From the NCBI GenBank assembly GCA_026168455.1, contig CM047425.1, positions 110,351,800 to 110,415,799 of the forward strand: DNA of 64,000 nt. Direction: 5' to 3'. Made by a program: the position numbers and the translations under genes. This stretch comes from Theocolax elegans (lineage: Eukaryota > Arthropoda > Insecta > Hymenoptera > Cerocephalidae). Below the pieces are notes generated by a model. The model was not told the DNA's origin. It searched no databases and was given only the letters and a program-made list of their open reading frames with translations. Positions 50,801-61,864 of this stretch are shown in pieces (the first letter of the stretch is position 1; every line of letters starts with the position of its first letter).

Positions 50801-51940
50801 CGGAGCACTTAAAGGGAAACGGAAGGGAACGGAAGCGCTCGGAATACCATTGCGAGTAAGCGTCGTGGTTTACTCCGAGGGCTCGGGGATTTTCGTACCG
50901 GGGGATAATCCTGCCGGAATAATGCTCCGAGGATGGCTCCGAACGCGAACGATTTTAAAATCCGTTCGTCGCGTACGTTCCCTATCCTACGTATCGCGTA
51001 CACCCCCCCCCCACCCCCTAAATTATTCTCGCCACGGAGTGGCGTTAAATTGAGCCATGTCGCCGAGGGCTGGCTTTACCCGCTATTTCCCCCTTCGTTA
51101 TACCGAATTTATCCAACGCAAATCGTCTCTCTCACTCCGTACCTTTGTGCTTTTGAGCCCCATTTTCCCTAGACGTTGTAACGTTAAGGTAAGAACCTTC
51201 CACTTCTCCTCTTTCACGAATAGATAAAGCGATCGACCCGTCAATTATTTCAATTATTGATGTCTCTAGTGAGGACCTGGATTGACAACTGCATACGGTC
51301 TTGCGCTAACGATTCGCTCGGTCTGTCACTAATTTATACACGACGAGATTCGGTAACTTTTTTATTACTGAATAATCCAACAAGTTACGTCGGACGGTCG
51401 AAATACTGTTAAATGCAACACAAAATTCCAACTAATAAAAGGGAATATGGGAGTCAGGATAACTGGGGGAAACTACGGTATTACGCGGTACATAGGTATA
51501 CACCTACTACCTTGCACCCCGTGAATTTCATTTCAGTGTCAATAAGTTATATATACGTCATTTTCGAAATTTCACTTCTCTCGGTAAATCCTTTTATTCG
51601 GAAATGCTTCATTTCCATGTGATCGCGGGTTCAGTTGTCGACGAATTCGAGACTCCTTTTTAACTTTTTAACATCAAATTCATTTCTACGCGCATTAGCC
51701 AGAATTTTAATTTCGAAAAAGTAACGGCCAATCTAATTTAATGAAACTAATAGGACTCGGGTGGGGGGAGGAAGAAAGGTTAATTAACCTCTTCGCGCGG
51801 ATGAATTTCGTCGGACGAATTTCGGGGACTCATTGCTAGAATGCGTACGCGTTATATACGTATATTCCGAGCGATCCCTCAAATGACGAAGTTAAAAACG
51901 ACAATGGCGGCAAGTCCGTGGCTTTTAAAATAGATTGCAC

Positions 51941-51945
<5 letters not shown>

Positions 51946-51996
<51 letters not shown>
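51946..51996. repeat. (CT)n microsatellite
   Basis: About 25 uninterrupted CT units. Confidence 0.97.
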
Positions 51997-52000
<4 letters not shown>

Positions 52001-52350
52001 GCGAAACTACACGGGTCATCCACGGGTTATTCTTCTTTCGCCAACTTTTTCCTACGACAGAATTTACTAAAACAATGTTCATTAAAAAGCTTGTCCACAG
52101 CGAAATTTAAACTGCACCGGGGATACTTAGAAGTTAATTTATCTTTTCTTCTTACCTATTTCAAGGGTTGCCTCGCAGTAATTCCGAATAAAAAGATAAA
52201 CAAAACTCTTGTTGCGTTACTTAGCCTACGTACTTTACTTCATTATTCCATATAATAAACCTTTTTTGTCTTTTTTTCATTTTTATGAACGTAGCATTAG
52301 CGCGTAATAACGAAGTAATAAAATAAAAGTAAAAACTGTGTAAAACTTGG

Positions 52351-52486
52351 AAGCCAATTTTTTCACTCAAATAGCCTCGAGTGGCTATGTTTTTACTCGC
52401 AAAGAGTGTGCAGAGTCACTCTTCAAGAGTGAAGTGTCACGCGGCTATACTCTCGATCCCATTTGAATGAAAAATTGACTTTTCAG
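52351..52486. repeat. Imperfect inverted repeat
   Basis: ccaattttttcactcaaat at the left is matched, with several mismatches, by the reverse complement of atttgaatgaaaaattgac at the right. The centre contains gagtcactctt-ca-agagtga. Possibly a decayed MITE; no clear target duplication. Confidence 0.4.
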
Positions 52487-54210
52487 AATTTCGTGAAAAA
52501 TTTACTATTTGCATTAATAATAACACTTTTCCACACTATAGAATGTAGAATAATGCCAATTTTTAAAATATTTGTTTTGTTTTTTTTTGTTAAGAGCGGT
52601 TAAAGCCCCTTTTTGCTGTCCTATCGATTTTGTATTTTAAGTTTTGTGAAAAAACGGAAGACTCGATTATAGTGCTGGCTAAGCAGCTCAGCTTCGAATT
52701 TTCTACGAAAGTTATAATTATACAAAGTAATTAATTGAAATTTGCGAGGCACCAATTTTGAGGTTAGGTTTTAGCAGGCGAGTAGCCCTTTGTATCTCGA
52801 ATAAAAAAGAAAAATGTACCATACTGCTGCTCTTGGTTTAACTATTTAAACTTGTATGTCAAACAAAATTTTCTGTTTTACCTTTCGTCTCTGCCCTATG
52901 CATTCGATAATATACCCGAAGCAACGGGTACCGCAGCCAATACTTTAAAAACTAACTTTTTTAACGCACGAAAAACCAATACTTTTTGAATATTCTCGAT
53001 CAACGGAACTCGCTCCCCATTTTCCATTTATTCCGTAAATTAAATGCATTAAAAATCTTTCGAACGTAAAAAGTAATTGCCGATAGGTCTGTAATCGATA
53101 AAGGGCGATAAAGACATTAAAAAAATTAGGGCAATAGTTAAAAGAAACAAGTAGGATTAAAAGGAGAAAAAGGGCCTCTTCCATAAAATATATGCAGTAA
53201 AAAGTTGTAGAATAACTTACAAGACTCGTTTACTATACTGACCGTATTTCACACGAAAGTTCTGGGAGCTCTTACCTTACCTTACCTCCTCGTTCCTCGG
53301 CTCACCAATCTTGCACAGTACGTCAAAGAGCAGCTCGGACGAAACTTTCGTCAAAAATCGTTAAATCGTAAATTATAGAGTCACCAGTCACTGCAGTCAC
53401 CGTACGATTCTAGGTATAACGTGATTCTCGATTCTTGATTCTCGATTCCCGGTGGGTTAGACTGCCAGTTCGAATATTAAAATTATAAAAGGAACAAGTG
53501 CCAACGGCATCTTAAAAAGTCAGTTTTACCGTCAATTTTGCAATTACTCGTTCCCTGTCCCCGTTAATTAAAGAGAGTAGTCGAGGTCTAACGAAGCTCG
53601 GAGCCGTATATAACAAGGCTTCAGAGCCTTCAAGAGCTCAGGATTCAATGTTGACGCGCGCACTACTCTTTTTTCCCTTGGTATCTTCGCCTTCGCGTTA
53701 ATTAATCTGTTAAACTAAATCTCATAAAATCGTCGTTGGAGCCCTTTGATAATACACTCGTTCACCCTTTTACCTCGAGTCATCCAATTTTACTTTCAAT
53801 CCATTTTCCCCGAGTATCTGTTCTCTTTTCCTCGATCGCCTCGAAACGAAACCGATGCACGAACGCTGCAACGATCATCGGAGTAGTCGAGGCGCCACGC
53901 GAATATCGCGAAAGGTCGAGTTTAAGTGGACTCGATTGGACTACCCAAGTTCAAGCGAACGTAGGAACTTGCTTCTCTGCGTCCCTTTTTTCAAACAAGG
54001 TTGCGAGAATCCTTGATTATAACCACCAGTTCCAACTACGGAAAATTATCAATTCTTAACCAAAGTTCAGGCTAACGAGAGGAAGAGAGGAAGATGAGAA
54101 AGTAAGAAAAGTAAAAATAGGAAGAAAAGGAGGAAACGGAAGAAAGAGAAGAGAGCCTGGAAGAAATGTGGGCGCACGAAAAGGAAGAAAAAATAAGAAA
54201 AGAGAAAAAG

Positions 54211-56023
54211 CAGTTTCCGATAGTCGGGGAGTTCCAGCACAGCTAGAGCGACAAGGAACAGTTTGCCCGCTCTCCCGGGAAAGAAGCAGGCATGCTAGAG
54301 CGTGGGAGGAGGAGGTGGAGCTCAAAATAGAAAGGAACCTTTCGCACTCCAAGTGATAAACGGGCAGTACTGGTGTGCGCCGGGACTCGGAGCGTGAATC
54401 GCCTCGGTGCTTTTACGACGTTCTTCCTTTTCCGGGCCCTCGTGAAACGCCGAATTCGACTGGCGTCTCTTATCGAAGCGCGGCTCGAGTATACAAGTGT
54501 GCGATCGTCGTTTCGCTAGGAAACCGAGAAGCCGCGGGCTTAAAAGTTTCCTTGCGCTTCCCACTGCCACCGGCACACTGCGTTTGTCTCTACAGCTCAA
54601 AGACACGGCCAACTTTATGATCGAGATTTATCGCTCGAATGCGATCTTCCCGCGAGTGCGAGTGTCGTTCGCGCTTTCTGAGCCTTGTGCCGCCCTGCTC
54701 TTTGAGCTTTTAAATTTTATCATCTCTTTTTCCTTGGCCTTGCTTTCATCCGTCCTCGGTTATTTCCCGAACCCCACGATCACGAAAACATTCGGTCTCC
54801 CATTCGTTACTTATACTCATTATATTACTTGTTATTATCGATTAATTAAAATATCATTTGTTCAACGATTTTCCTTCAAAAAGTCGTGCACGGCACTGTC
54901 GCATTACCTGAAAATAATGACAAACGCGGATTGCGTGTTAAATATATAATTATACATAGCCAGGGCAGATGACCGTTTGTAACAAGGAGAATAAATATGG
55001 GTCCCCGGCCGTGTGCGTACACCCATTGCACGGGAACGCGCGATGCCATCGGGAAAGTTTCCACGAAAGAGGAAGTCGATTAGAGTTCGATGGCTGATTG
55101 CATTTTCAATTCCTCGTGCATCCTGCATGCGTAAAATCGAGAGAAGGTACGGTCGTCCGTTATCCTCTTAGCTGTGCAGTTGCGCTCACGCTTAGACCTC
55201 TCCGCGCGTCAAAACCATTCGGGTAGTCATCTGTATCGCGAATCTCTTTTACGTACTATTGGTGTAAGTGTTTCCTGCTCATCCCTACCTTATTCCATTA
55301 TTTTACCATTATAAACCTTATTCCTCACCAACAACACCGATATCTGTTACTGTAAAGTAAAATATCTTTTTGACACGTGAAATGTGAATTTCTAAATGTA
55401 TTATCTTCCTACAGAAATTGACGTGTTCAAACCTAATAATTACTATTAAAGTAAAAGTCATTATTTTATAGTAAATTATCAAAAAATGAGTTTGCAATAT
55501 TTATGCGTAACGTCACTAGAAAGGAATAAATCACTTTGATTTCTATCAAGGATAATTTGCATAACGATATTCTATAATTATATGTAAATACAATGGGCGT
55601 CCCACGATTCAATTTCTGGTTCGTCTATGTTGGTGACGCATTTACGAAAATTACATTTTAAGCGTTTTCTCTCTCTCTCTCTCTCTCTCCGTTACTCACT
55701 CGAGGCATAGTTGTAAGAATGTCATCTGTAACGTCCAGAGATGCGGTTATAGAGAAGGCTCGACTCCTGAAGGGACGTGAGGCACGGGATATTTTCGGCG
55801 AAGGTGGAGTTAATTCACTATTTGTTAGACCTCTTTGGCCGAAGCCCGTTTTCGAGCTATGGCAGGCAGCCATACGTAAGTCAAGAGAGCTGGGCTATGC
55901 GAGGCCCATAGTTTTAGATTTAATAGTATTTATGCGAGAGGTGAGGGATGGACCTTTGAAACGTGTAAATTCGGAAGCTGAGTTTATAAACTTTTCTCCT
56001 CTCTCCAACTCATAACAAGTGAG
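54211..56023 (+). repeat. LINE 5' tandem unit 1 (1813 bp)
   Basis: The unit starts cagtttccgatagtcgg and ends cataacaagtgag, and is repeated immediately at 56024-57862. About ten small differences were seen by eye. They include single-base changes, a 2-base difference in the terminal CT run, and 29 bases present only in unit 2 near 57156-57185. The two copies are therefore roughly 99% identical apart from the indel. Each unit holds a GC-rich first half, an AT-rich middle, a short (CT)n and a downstream open frame. Confidence 0.92.
55719..56015 (+). pseudogene. Duplicated leader frame in unit 1, truncated
   Basis: Encodes MSSVTSRDAVIEKARLLKG and continues like the frame at 57556. It ends early because two bases of the CT run are missing compared with unit 2, shifting the frame after ...INFSPLS. 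It is not followed by an endonuclease, because the next repeat unit begins at 56024. Its nucleotide differences from the unit-2 frame in the shared part are silent. Confidence 0.6.
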
Positions 56024-57862
56024 CAGTTTCCGATAGTCGGGAGTTCCAGCACAGCTAGAGCGACAAGGAACAGTTTGCCCGCTCTCCCGGGAAAGAAGCA
56101 GGCATGCTAGAGCGTGGGAGGAGGAGGTGGAGCTCAAAATAGAAAGGAACCTTTCGCACTCCAAGTGATAAACGGGCAGTACTGGTGTGCGCCGGGACTC
56201 GGAGCGTGAATCGCCTCGGTGCTTTTACGACGTTCTTCCTTTTCCGGGCCCTCGTGAAACGCCGAATTCGACTGGCGTCTCTTATCGAAGCGCGGCTCGA
56301 GTATACAAGTGTGCGATCGTCGTTTCGCTAGGAAACCGAGAAGCCGCGGGCTTAAAAGTTTCCTTGCGCTTCCCACTGCCACCGGCACACTGCGTTTGTC
56401 TCTACAGCTCAAAGACACGGCCAACTTTATGATCGAGATTTATCGCTCGAATGCGATCTTCCCGCGAGTGCGAGTGTCGTTCGCGCTTTCTGAGCCTTGT
56501 GCCGCCCTGCTCTTTGAGCTTTTAAATTTTATCATCTCTTTTTCCTTGGCCTTGCTTTCATCCGTCCTCGGTTATTTCCCGAACCCCACGATCACGAAAC
56601 ATTCGGTCTCCCATTCGTTACTTATACTCATTATATTACTTGTTATTATCGATTAATTAAAATATCATTTGTTCAAACGATTTTCCTTCAAAAAGTCGTG
56701 CACGGCACTGTCGCATTACCTGAAAATAATGACAAACGCGGATTGCGTGTTAAATATATAATTATACATAGCCAGGGCAGATGACTGTTTGTAACAAGGA
56801 GAATAAATATGGGTCCCCGGCCGTGTGCGTACACCCATTGCACGGGAACGCGCGATGCCATCGGGAAAGTTTCCACGAAAGAGGAAGTCGATTAGAGTTC
56901 GATGGCTGATTGCATTTTCAATTCCTCGTGCATCCTGCATGCGTAAAATCGAGAGAAGGTACGGTCGCCCGTTATCCTCTTAGCTGTGCAGTTGCGCTCA
57001 CGCTTAGACCTCTCCGCGCGTCAAAACCATTCGGGTACTCATCTGTATCGCGAATCTCTTTTACGTACTATTGGTGTAAGTGTTTCCTGCTCATCCCTAC
57101 CTTATTCCATTATTTTACCATTATAAACCTTATTCCTCACCAACAACACCGATATCTTTGATCGTAAAGTTATCGACAGCCTGTTACTGTAAAGTAAAAT
57201 ATCTTTTTGACACGTGAAATGTGAATTTCTAAATGTATTATCTTCCTACAGAAATTGACGTGTTCAAACCTAATAATTACTATTAAAGTAAAAGTCATTA
57301 TTTTATAGTAAATTATCAAAAAATGAGTTTGCAATATTTATGCGTAACGTCACTAGAAAGGAATAAATCACTTTGATTTCTATCAAGGATAATTTGCATA
57401 ACGATATTCTATAATTATATGTAAATACAATGGGCGTCCCACGATTCAATTTCTGGTTCGTCTATGTTGGTGACGCATTTACGAAAATTACATTTTAAGC
57501 GTTTTCTCTCTCTCTCTCTCTCTCTCCGTTACTCACTCGAGGCATAGTTGTAAGAATGTCATCTGTAACGTCCAGAGATGCGGTTATAGAGAAGGCTCGA
57601 CTCCTGAAGGGACGTGAGGCACGGGATATTTTCGGCGAAGGTGGAGTTAACTCACTATTTGTTAGACCTCTTTGGCCGAAGCCCGTTTTCGAGCTGTGGC
57701 AGGCAGCCATACGTAAGTCAAGAGAGCTGGGCTATGCGAGGCCCATAGTTTTAGATTTAATAGTATTTATGCGAGAGGTGAGGGATGGACCTTTGAAACG
57801 TGTAAATTCGGAAGCTGAGTTTATAAACTTTTCTCCTCTCTCTCCAACTCATAACAAGTGAG
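56024..57862 (+). repeat. LINE 5' tandem unit 2 (1839 bp)
   Basis: Second copy of the unit, directly joined to the endonuclease-coding part of the LINE. The unit begins with gcagttt, an initiator-like sequence, so units could represent internal promoter monomers. Confidence 0.92.
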
Positions 57863-60800
57863 ATGAGGCTGGTCGGGCCAAACCATCAAAATCATCAAAA
57901 TCATCAAAACCATCAAAGTCACTCTCCATTTTTCACTCCAATATAAATCGTCTAAAAACACACTTTCCATCTATCGAAGCATTAGTTCATCCAGCCTCTC
58001 ATGATGTCATCGCGATTACCGAAACCTTCCTTACAAGTCACGACTCCTCAGAGATTATTAAACTACCGGGTTATACATTATATCGTTTGGATCGTGAGGG
58101 TAAGGAGGGGGGAGGTGTTGCGGCCTACGTACGTGAGGGTTTTGGGGTAAGGATTATTGCGCATTCTGAACCTATCTTTTCGAATGCTCCGGAATATCTG
58201 GTACTATGTTTGACGGGCAAATCAGTTTCAATGGTTTTAGCAATTGTTTACCGTAGGCCTTCGGCCGCTTACCCCACGGAGTTTTTTGAGGTCCTGTCGG
58301 ACATACTACCACGGTACAAATATGTCATGGTCACTGGGGATTTTAACATTGACATGAATTCTGCTAGTACCATGTCAGATAGGTTTAGAGCTAATCTAAC
58401 GGCTCTGGGACTTTCACTCATTCAGTCAGAGCCAACGCATCACGCGATGACGTCAGGTGGGCCATCACACACATGGTTGGATCTCTTCCTTATCCGTGAA
58501 CCAGTACCAGAGCATGAATATATTAAGACGTCGGCTCCTTTCGCAGCTGGACATGATGCCATTAGTATTATTCTTCGGATTGAAAATGAGCAGCCTCAAG
58601 TGAAGGTACTTGGTAAACGAAATTTGGAGGGGATCAACCTTCATGATCTTGCAACTACATTTGAATCATACATAACCTCCTCCTCCTTATCACAATCGTT
58701 CACTCATCCTTGGCCTGACCAGTCCGTATTCGTGGATATGTCTCCACATAATCATCAACCTAGTCCGCAATTACGTCAAGTTCATTCGTGTAATAACATT
58801 CACAGCGCTATTTCATCCTCATTATCATTTATATGTAAGTCAATTTTATCTACTTTTGACCTGCTAGCACCTATAACTTTTCACTCTATCAAATCAAACC
58901 ACAAACCGTGGATTTCTCGGGAAATCAAAGAAGGCATTAAAGTCAGAAATGCAGCTTTAATACATTTCGTGCTACAGGTTCCGATGACGATTATGCAGTG
59001 TACAGGGGTCTTAGAAATAAGGTCTCGAATACTATTAACTCATGTAAGTTCCAATTTCTGACAAAAAAACTTAGTAGCGCGAAAGACCCGAAGAAGTCGT
59101 GGAAGTGCCTAAAAAACATGGGCCTCAGCTCTAAGTCGAATCCATCACCACTCAAATTATTCACACCTCAACAGCTAAATTATCACTACGCCGCAGTTTC
59201 AAATCATATTCAACCCCTCTCCATACATTCATTCTCAAATATAACATGCAATTCATGTCCCACATCACCGTCATCTCCCTCTTTTCATTTCTCTGCCATA
59301 ACCGCAAGAGAAGTTCAGTGTGCAATTCGGGGAGCGTCCTCGAGGGCAGTGGGAATTGATGGCATATCTGTTGAAATGATTAAGTTATTAGAGCCTCAAT
59401 TAACACTGCAACTTGTTGACCTCTTCAATAGCATGCTCTCAGTTGGTTATTTTCCGGAGAGTTGGAAGAGGGTATCACTGTTTCCGCTGGCGAAGTCGGG
59501 CAGGGTAGAGTCGTGCTCTGATACAAGACCAATTGCGAAGCTTTGCGAGCTCTCGAAAATCTTGGAAAGACTTATACACAATCAATTGTCTGAATATCTG
59601 GAGAAAAATCATATTCTTGTGGACAGACAGGCCGGTTTTCGCAGGGGGCATAGCACCCAGACAGCCCTCCTGGGTGTCCTAGATGACGTTAGGAGAGCCA
59701 TTGATGGTAGGAAGATCACGATTCTCATCCTGTTTGACTTCTCTAAGGCATTTGATACTGTGCCTCATGGCAAGCTTATGCAAAAATTGTGTGAGATTGG
59801 CTGCTCAGACAATGTATTGAATTGGTTCTATCGTTATCTAGTAGGTCGTATGCATGCAGTGGAGAGTGAGACGGGTATGTTATCGGACTGGCTTGAGATA
59901 AATGCGGGGGTGCCTCAGGGCAGTGTTCTGGGCCCAATACTCTTTTCCATCTATATTAATGATTTACCTAAAGTTCTTTCATACAGCGATTGTATGCTGT
60001 TTGCCGATGACGCCCAGGTCTACCATTCGTTTTTTCCGTCAGAATTGGAAGCAGGGGTACAACGCATCACACAAGATGCCAATGCGGTAGCCCTATGGGC
60101 TCACGCGAACGGATTAAAACTAAATGTAAAAAAAACGAAGGTTATGATTCTGGGTAGTCAGGCATTTTTGTCGCGTATCGACTTGAACACTGCCCCAAAG
60201 GTAGGACTAGGAGCGGACTTCTTGAATTATGAATGTGCGGTTAAATCGCTTGGGGTCATGATCTCTCCCACTCTGGACTGGTCAAAACAGGTGTTAACTA
60301 TCTCGAGTCGTGTACATGGGGTTTTGCATTCATTGCGATATTATAAGAAATCGTTATCTCGAGGCCTTAGGAAAAAGCTGGTTGAAACACTAGTTTTTCC
60401 GCATCTTGACTATGCGTGTGCGGTGTTTAATGATGTTGACCAGACCAGAAATCTGAAGCTTCAAAGGCTACTGAATGCTTGTATCCGATTCGTGTGGGGG
60501 GGACATAGAAAGGAGAGAACATGTAACTCCTTATAGGTTAAGTCTCAGGTGGTTATCAGTTGAGTCCAGACGCTCATACCTCATTGGTTCACTTGCATAC
60601 GGCATCATTGCTCATAATTCACCTATTTACCTGGCTAATCATTTCATAAATTAAATACGCTTCACCATAACCCTCGCACCTCTTCTCGTCATCCACCAAA
60701 ATCGCTGCATTATCTTCCCCCTCGTACTGAGGCTATGAATAAGTCATTTGTCATCACTGCATCTAAAATCATTAACGAACTTCCTGCATTTTCATTTGAC

Positions 60801-60938
60801 ACCTCATCCATCAACCATTTCAAAAATACACTATTTAATCATCTGTTTGGACTTGACAAAACTGCCTGGGAAAATAGAGTGCAAAATGAGGGCTTAGCAC
60901 CTCCTCAGATCCCTCACCTCGATTTCGATTTAGATTAA
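57556..60938 (+). pseudogene. LINE polyprotein (leader, endonuclease, reverse transcriptase), frameshifted
   Basis: A leader frame (57556-57861) ends in TGA, and the same frame continues directly through a Ser/Lys-rich stretch into an apurinic-type endonuclease (to ~58965): HSNINRL, AITETF, EGGGVAAYV, VTGDFNIDM and AGHDA are its active-site blocks. A one-base shift near 58965 moves into the reverse-transcriptase frame (58998-60536). That shows RPIAKLCELSKILERL, ILFDFSKAFDTV with the first catalytic Asp, GVPQGSVLGPILF, and MLFADDAQVYH with the catalytic Asp pair, then GLKLNVKKTK. Two more shifts, near 60515 and 60645, break the C-terminal part, which ends LDFDLD at 60938. The protein would nick target DNA and copy the element RNA. 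This copy cannot make it in one piece. Confidence 0.85.
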
Positions 60939-61355
60939 ACTGGTCAAATGTAACTCTGCGTATATACATATATAGTCTAATTTTCGACGCATAAAGTGCA
61001 ATAATTTTTATGTACGTTTACCATCTATTTTAATTTTGTTTATAGTTACTGAATATTTATTATTGTATATATTGCAGCTGAGCGAATGCGCAATGCATGC
61101 CTTATTTATCATCAATCAAAGTTATTGTATATATTTGTAATTATTGTTATTATTGTTTTTATTTTATACGTTTTATTGTTGTTTTTTATATTTTTTATAT
61201 TTTGTATTATTATATTTTTTACATTTTTTATACTTTTCATATTCTTCATATTATTTACATTGTATATATGGATAAAATCAGACTGTATTTTATTTTTAGG
61301 TGCCTACGGGGTCTCAACCCCAAGGCCAAATAAATTTTATCAATCAATCAATCAA

Positions 61356-61357
<2 letters not shown>
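60939..61357 (+). other. LINE 3' untranslated region with stem-loop and tail
   Basis: AT-rich sequence ends in ggggt-ctca-acccc (61308-61321), a five-base-pair stem with a four-base loop, then an AATAAA at 61329-61334 and five ATCA repeats. Stem-loops next to simple-repeat tails are typical recognition features for the reverse transcriptase of stringent LINEs. Confidence 0.8.

Positions 61358-61434
<77 letters not shown>
61358..61434. repeat. (CT)n microsatellite adjoining the LINE tail
   Basis: CT tract begins directly at the end of the (ATCA)n tail. The insertion may have been next to an existing tract, or the tract grew from the tail. Confidence 0.95.
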
Positions 61435-61437
<3 letters not shown>

Positions 61438-61832
61438 TTCTCGTCGTTCAATTCGCATCGTACCCAATGTATCCAAAAACCAAACGATTGCCGGGAGCAA
61501 TAAGTTTAATCGTGGAAAGGTTCCTTTGAGATTTGTCGAATTAAATGCAACGCGCGAGTAAAAATAATTAAAATAAAATAATTAAATTTACGAGCCAATT
61601 TGGAGAAAGCGTCCGTAAATCCGATTAAAAATCCATACTTGTCTGGAAAAAAGAAAATAACGGAGGTAAGAAAGAATCTTAGGTGAAGGAGAAGCCAGGA
61701 GGTAAGCTGCAGCGAGAGGTACAAAAAAGGAGGAGGATGCAGTCACGAATAAGGAATAACGAATGAGGGAGAACGGATGGCGCAATCGCTCTACATAATG
61801 CACGCGTAGCCAAACGTAGATTCGCGTCTACC

Positions 61833-61864
<32 letters not shown>

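Larger units (their letters stand above)
40148..54210. other. Putative intron, no host exon recognised
   Basis: Contains a decamer array 'cataggttta' at 41194-41222, the (CT)n tract 43855-43925, the GC-rich patches 42360-42640, 47150-48050 and 50700-51180, a hexamer 'ggtgta' repeat near 49922-49943, the C run 51002-51019, the (CT)n tract 51946-51996, weak inverted repeats at 45471-45575 and 52351-52486, and 'cctta' repeats near 53272-53288. A short secretory-type open frame at 47616-47816 is listed separately. The segment 54060-54210 is purine-rich. Confidence 0.5.
54211..61357 (+). mobile_element. Non-LTR retrotransposon (CR1/L2-like), near full length, degenerate
   Basis: From 5' to 3': two tandem units, a leader frame, an endonuclease, a reverse transcriptase, a short 3' untranslated part, the hairpin 61308-61321, AATAAA at 61329 and the (ATCA)n tail at 61339-61357. 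Such elements copy themselves by target-primed reverse transcription. The reverse-transcriptase motifs (GFRRGHSTQTALL, LFDFSKAFDTV, FADDAQ) recall the CR1/L2/Kiri-type group; the exact clade is not resolvable by eye. Whether the tandem units belong to the element or are flanking host DNA is inferred from the reading-frame continuity described below. No target-site duplication was identified. Confidence 0.8.

Noticed and set aside
54497..54949. 150-codon frame in the first LINE unit
   Set aside because: A one-base difference in the second unit changes its end (115 codons there), so coding is not conserved between near-identical copies.
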